Assembly: GCA_963846495.1 (NCBI GenBank)
Contig: CAWJWP010000033.1
Location: 62,001 to 126,000 of the forward strand
Reading direction: 5' to 3'
DNA length: 64,000 nucleotides
From: DASYQD01 sp963846495
Lineage (GTDB): Bacteria; Acidobacteriota; Thermoanaerobaculia; Multivoradales; JAIOJS01
A program made the translations under genes and the position numbers. Position 1 is the first letter of the stretch. Each line of letters starts with the position of its first letter. Under the pieces are notes generated by a model. That model worked only from the letters and a program-made list of their open reading frames with translations. It was not told the DNA's origin and made no database searches. This document shows, one piece after another, positions 63,722 through 64,000 of the stretch.

Positions 63722-64000
63722 ATGGAGGGGCAGGGGGTCGGGGGAGCGGCAGGAGTAGCGCAGGACACGGAAGTCGGGCAAGGCCCGGCGGCGAGCTTGG
63801 CTCGCGGCGGCGTTCCTCTCGGCCGGCGGCCGCTCTTGCATCTCCCCGGCGCCCGCGACCCCGGGCTGCTGCGCCGCCAGCTCAAGTGGCTGGTCGCCAT
63901 CCGGCTGGTGGTGGTGACGAGCGTCTTCCTCCTCTACTTCCTCGTCGCCCTGCTGCCCAAGGAGCCGGGCCTCTTCATCGCGCCGCGCTTCATCTTCCTG
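63722..64000 (+). CDS. PilS-like sensor histidine kinase, N-terminal fragment (runs off window)
   Basis: An open frame from ATG 63722 reaches the window end in phase. The first 50 residues are Gly/Ala/Arg-rich (start uncertain); then PGLLRRQLKWLVAIRLVVVT and SVFLLYFLVALLPKEPG form a membrane helix preceded by the L-R-R-x-L-x-W-L pattern typical of PilS N-termini. Position directly after pilT-pilC fits the order known from Acidobacteria and deltaproteobacteria. No kinase domain is in view, so the call rests on context and the membrane segment. Confidence 0.6.
   Translation, partial: MEGQGVGGAAGVAQDTEVGQGPAASLARGGVPLGRRPLLHLPGARDPGLLRRQLKWLVAIRLVVVTSVFLLYFLVALLPKEPGLFIAPRFIFL

Overview
This is a GC-rich (roughly 70%) bacterial chromosomal segment with mostly tightly packed genes, many overlapping by 4 bases (ATGA/GTGA). 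The gene set is Gram-negative-like: an ABC polysaccharide exporter (Wzm/Wzt), type IV pilus genes (pilT, pilC, a pilS-like kinase), groES-groEL under a CIRCE-like operator, PilZ, small RRM RNA-binding proteins and a large ELW-SDGT repeat secreted protein. I would guess Acidobacteriota (Thermoanaerobaculia-like) or a deltaproteobacterial/myxobacterial relative. No rRNA, tRNA or marker gene fixes the taxonomy.

Layout. (1) 1-1182: the 3' part of a bifunctional ATP sulfurylase/APS kinase (PAPS synthesis). (2) 1300-26451, plus strand: an exopolysaccharide/O-antigen-type cluster headed by its own NusG paralogue. It holds about ten glycosyltransferases (GT2, GT4, GT-C), a Wzy/ligase-like membrane protein, an asparagine-synthase-like amidotransferase (badly frameshifted), two NodU-type carbamoyltransferases (one frameshifted, one intact), three FkbM methyltransferases, a broken and an intact Wzm permease, and Wzt with a C-terminal carbohydrate-binding domain. 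(3) 26485-29575, minus strand: a short-chain dehydrogenase and two glycosyltransferases. (4) 29632-42128, plus strand: a second glycan block with a polytopic membrane protein, SGNH hydrolase, FkbM, intact asparagine synthase, GT2, zinc-ribbon methyltransferase, GT4, a WecA-type initiating phosphoglycosyltransferase and two genes related to the uncharacterised nucleotidyltransferase family. (5) 42104-44056: a nearly complete group IIC intron with an intact maturase, inserted on the minus strand directly behind an intrinsic terminator; upstream of that terminator is an unassigned structured RNA. (6) 44367-48955, minus strand: groEL, groES, PilZ, two hypotheticals, inorganic pyrophosphatase. (7) 49002-60994: the ELW-SDGT repeat protein, an Fpg/Nei glycosylase with an altered zinc finger, two RRM proteins, an ArnT-like GT-C, PAP2 phosphatase, a Cache-like periplasmic protein, a GT14-type transferase with a partner, and an ABC exporter with one frameshift. 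(8) 61204-64000: pilT-pilC and the start of a pilS-like kinase.

How it works together (inference). WecA-type initiation (38477), many transferases, methyl, carbamoyl and amide decorations, and Wzm/Wzt export describe a heavily modified surface polysaccharide. The NusG paralogue next to an extended -10 promoter suggests processive antitermination across the long plus-strand block. PAPS synthesis at the edge hints at sulfation, but no sulfotransferase is visible. Frameshifts are concentrated in six genes (3260, 12861, 18655, 31566, 37238, 60994) while about 50 kb of neighbours are clean. This could be real decay or local sequence error, and the sequence alone does not decide it.
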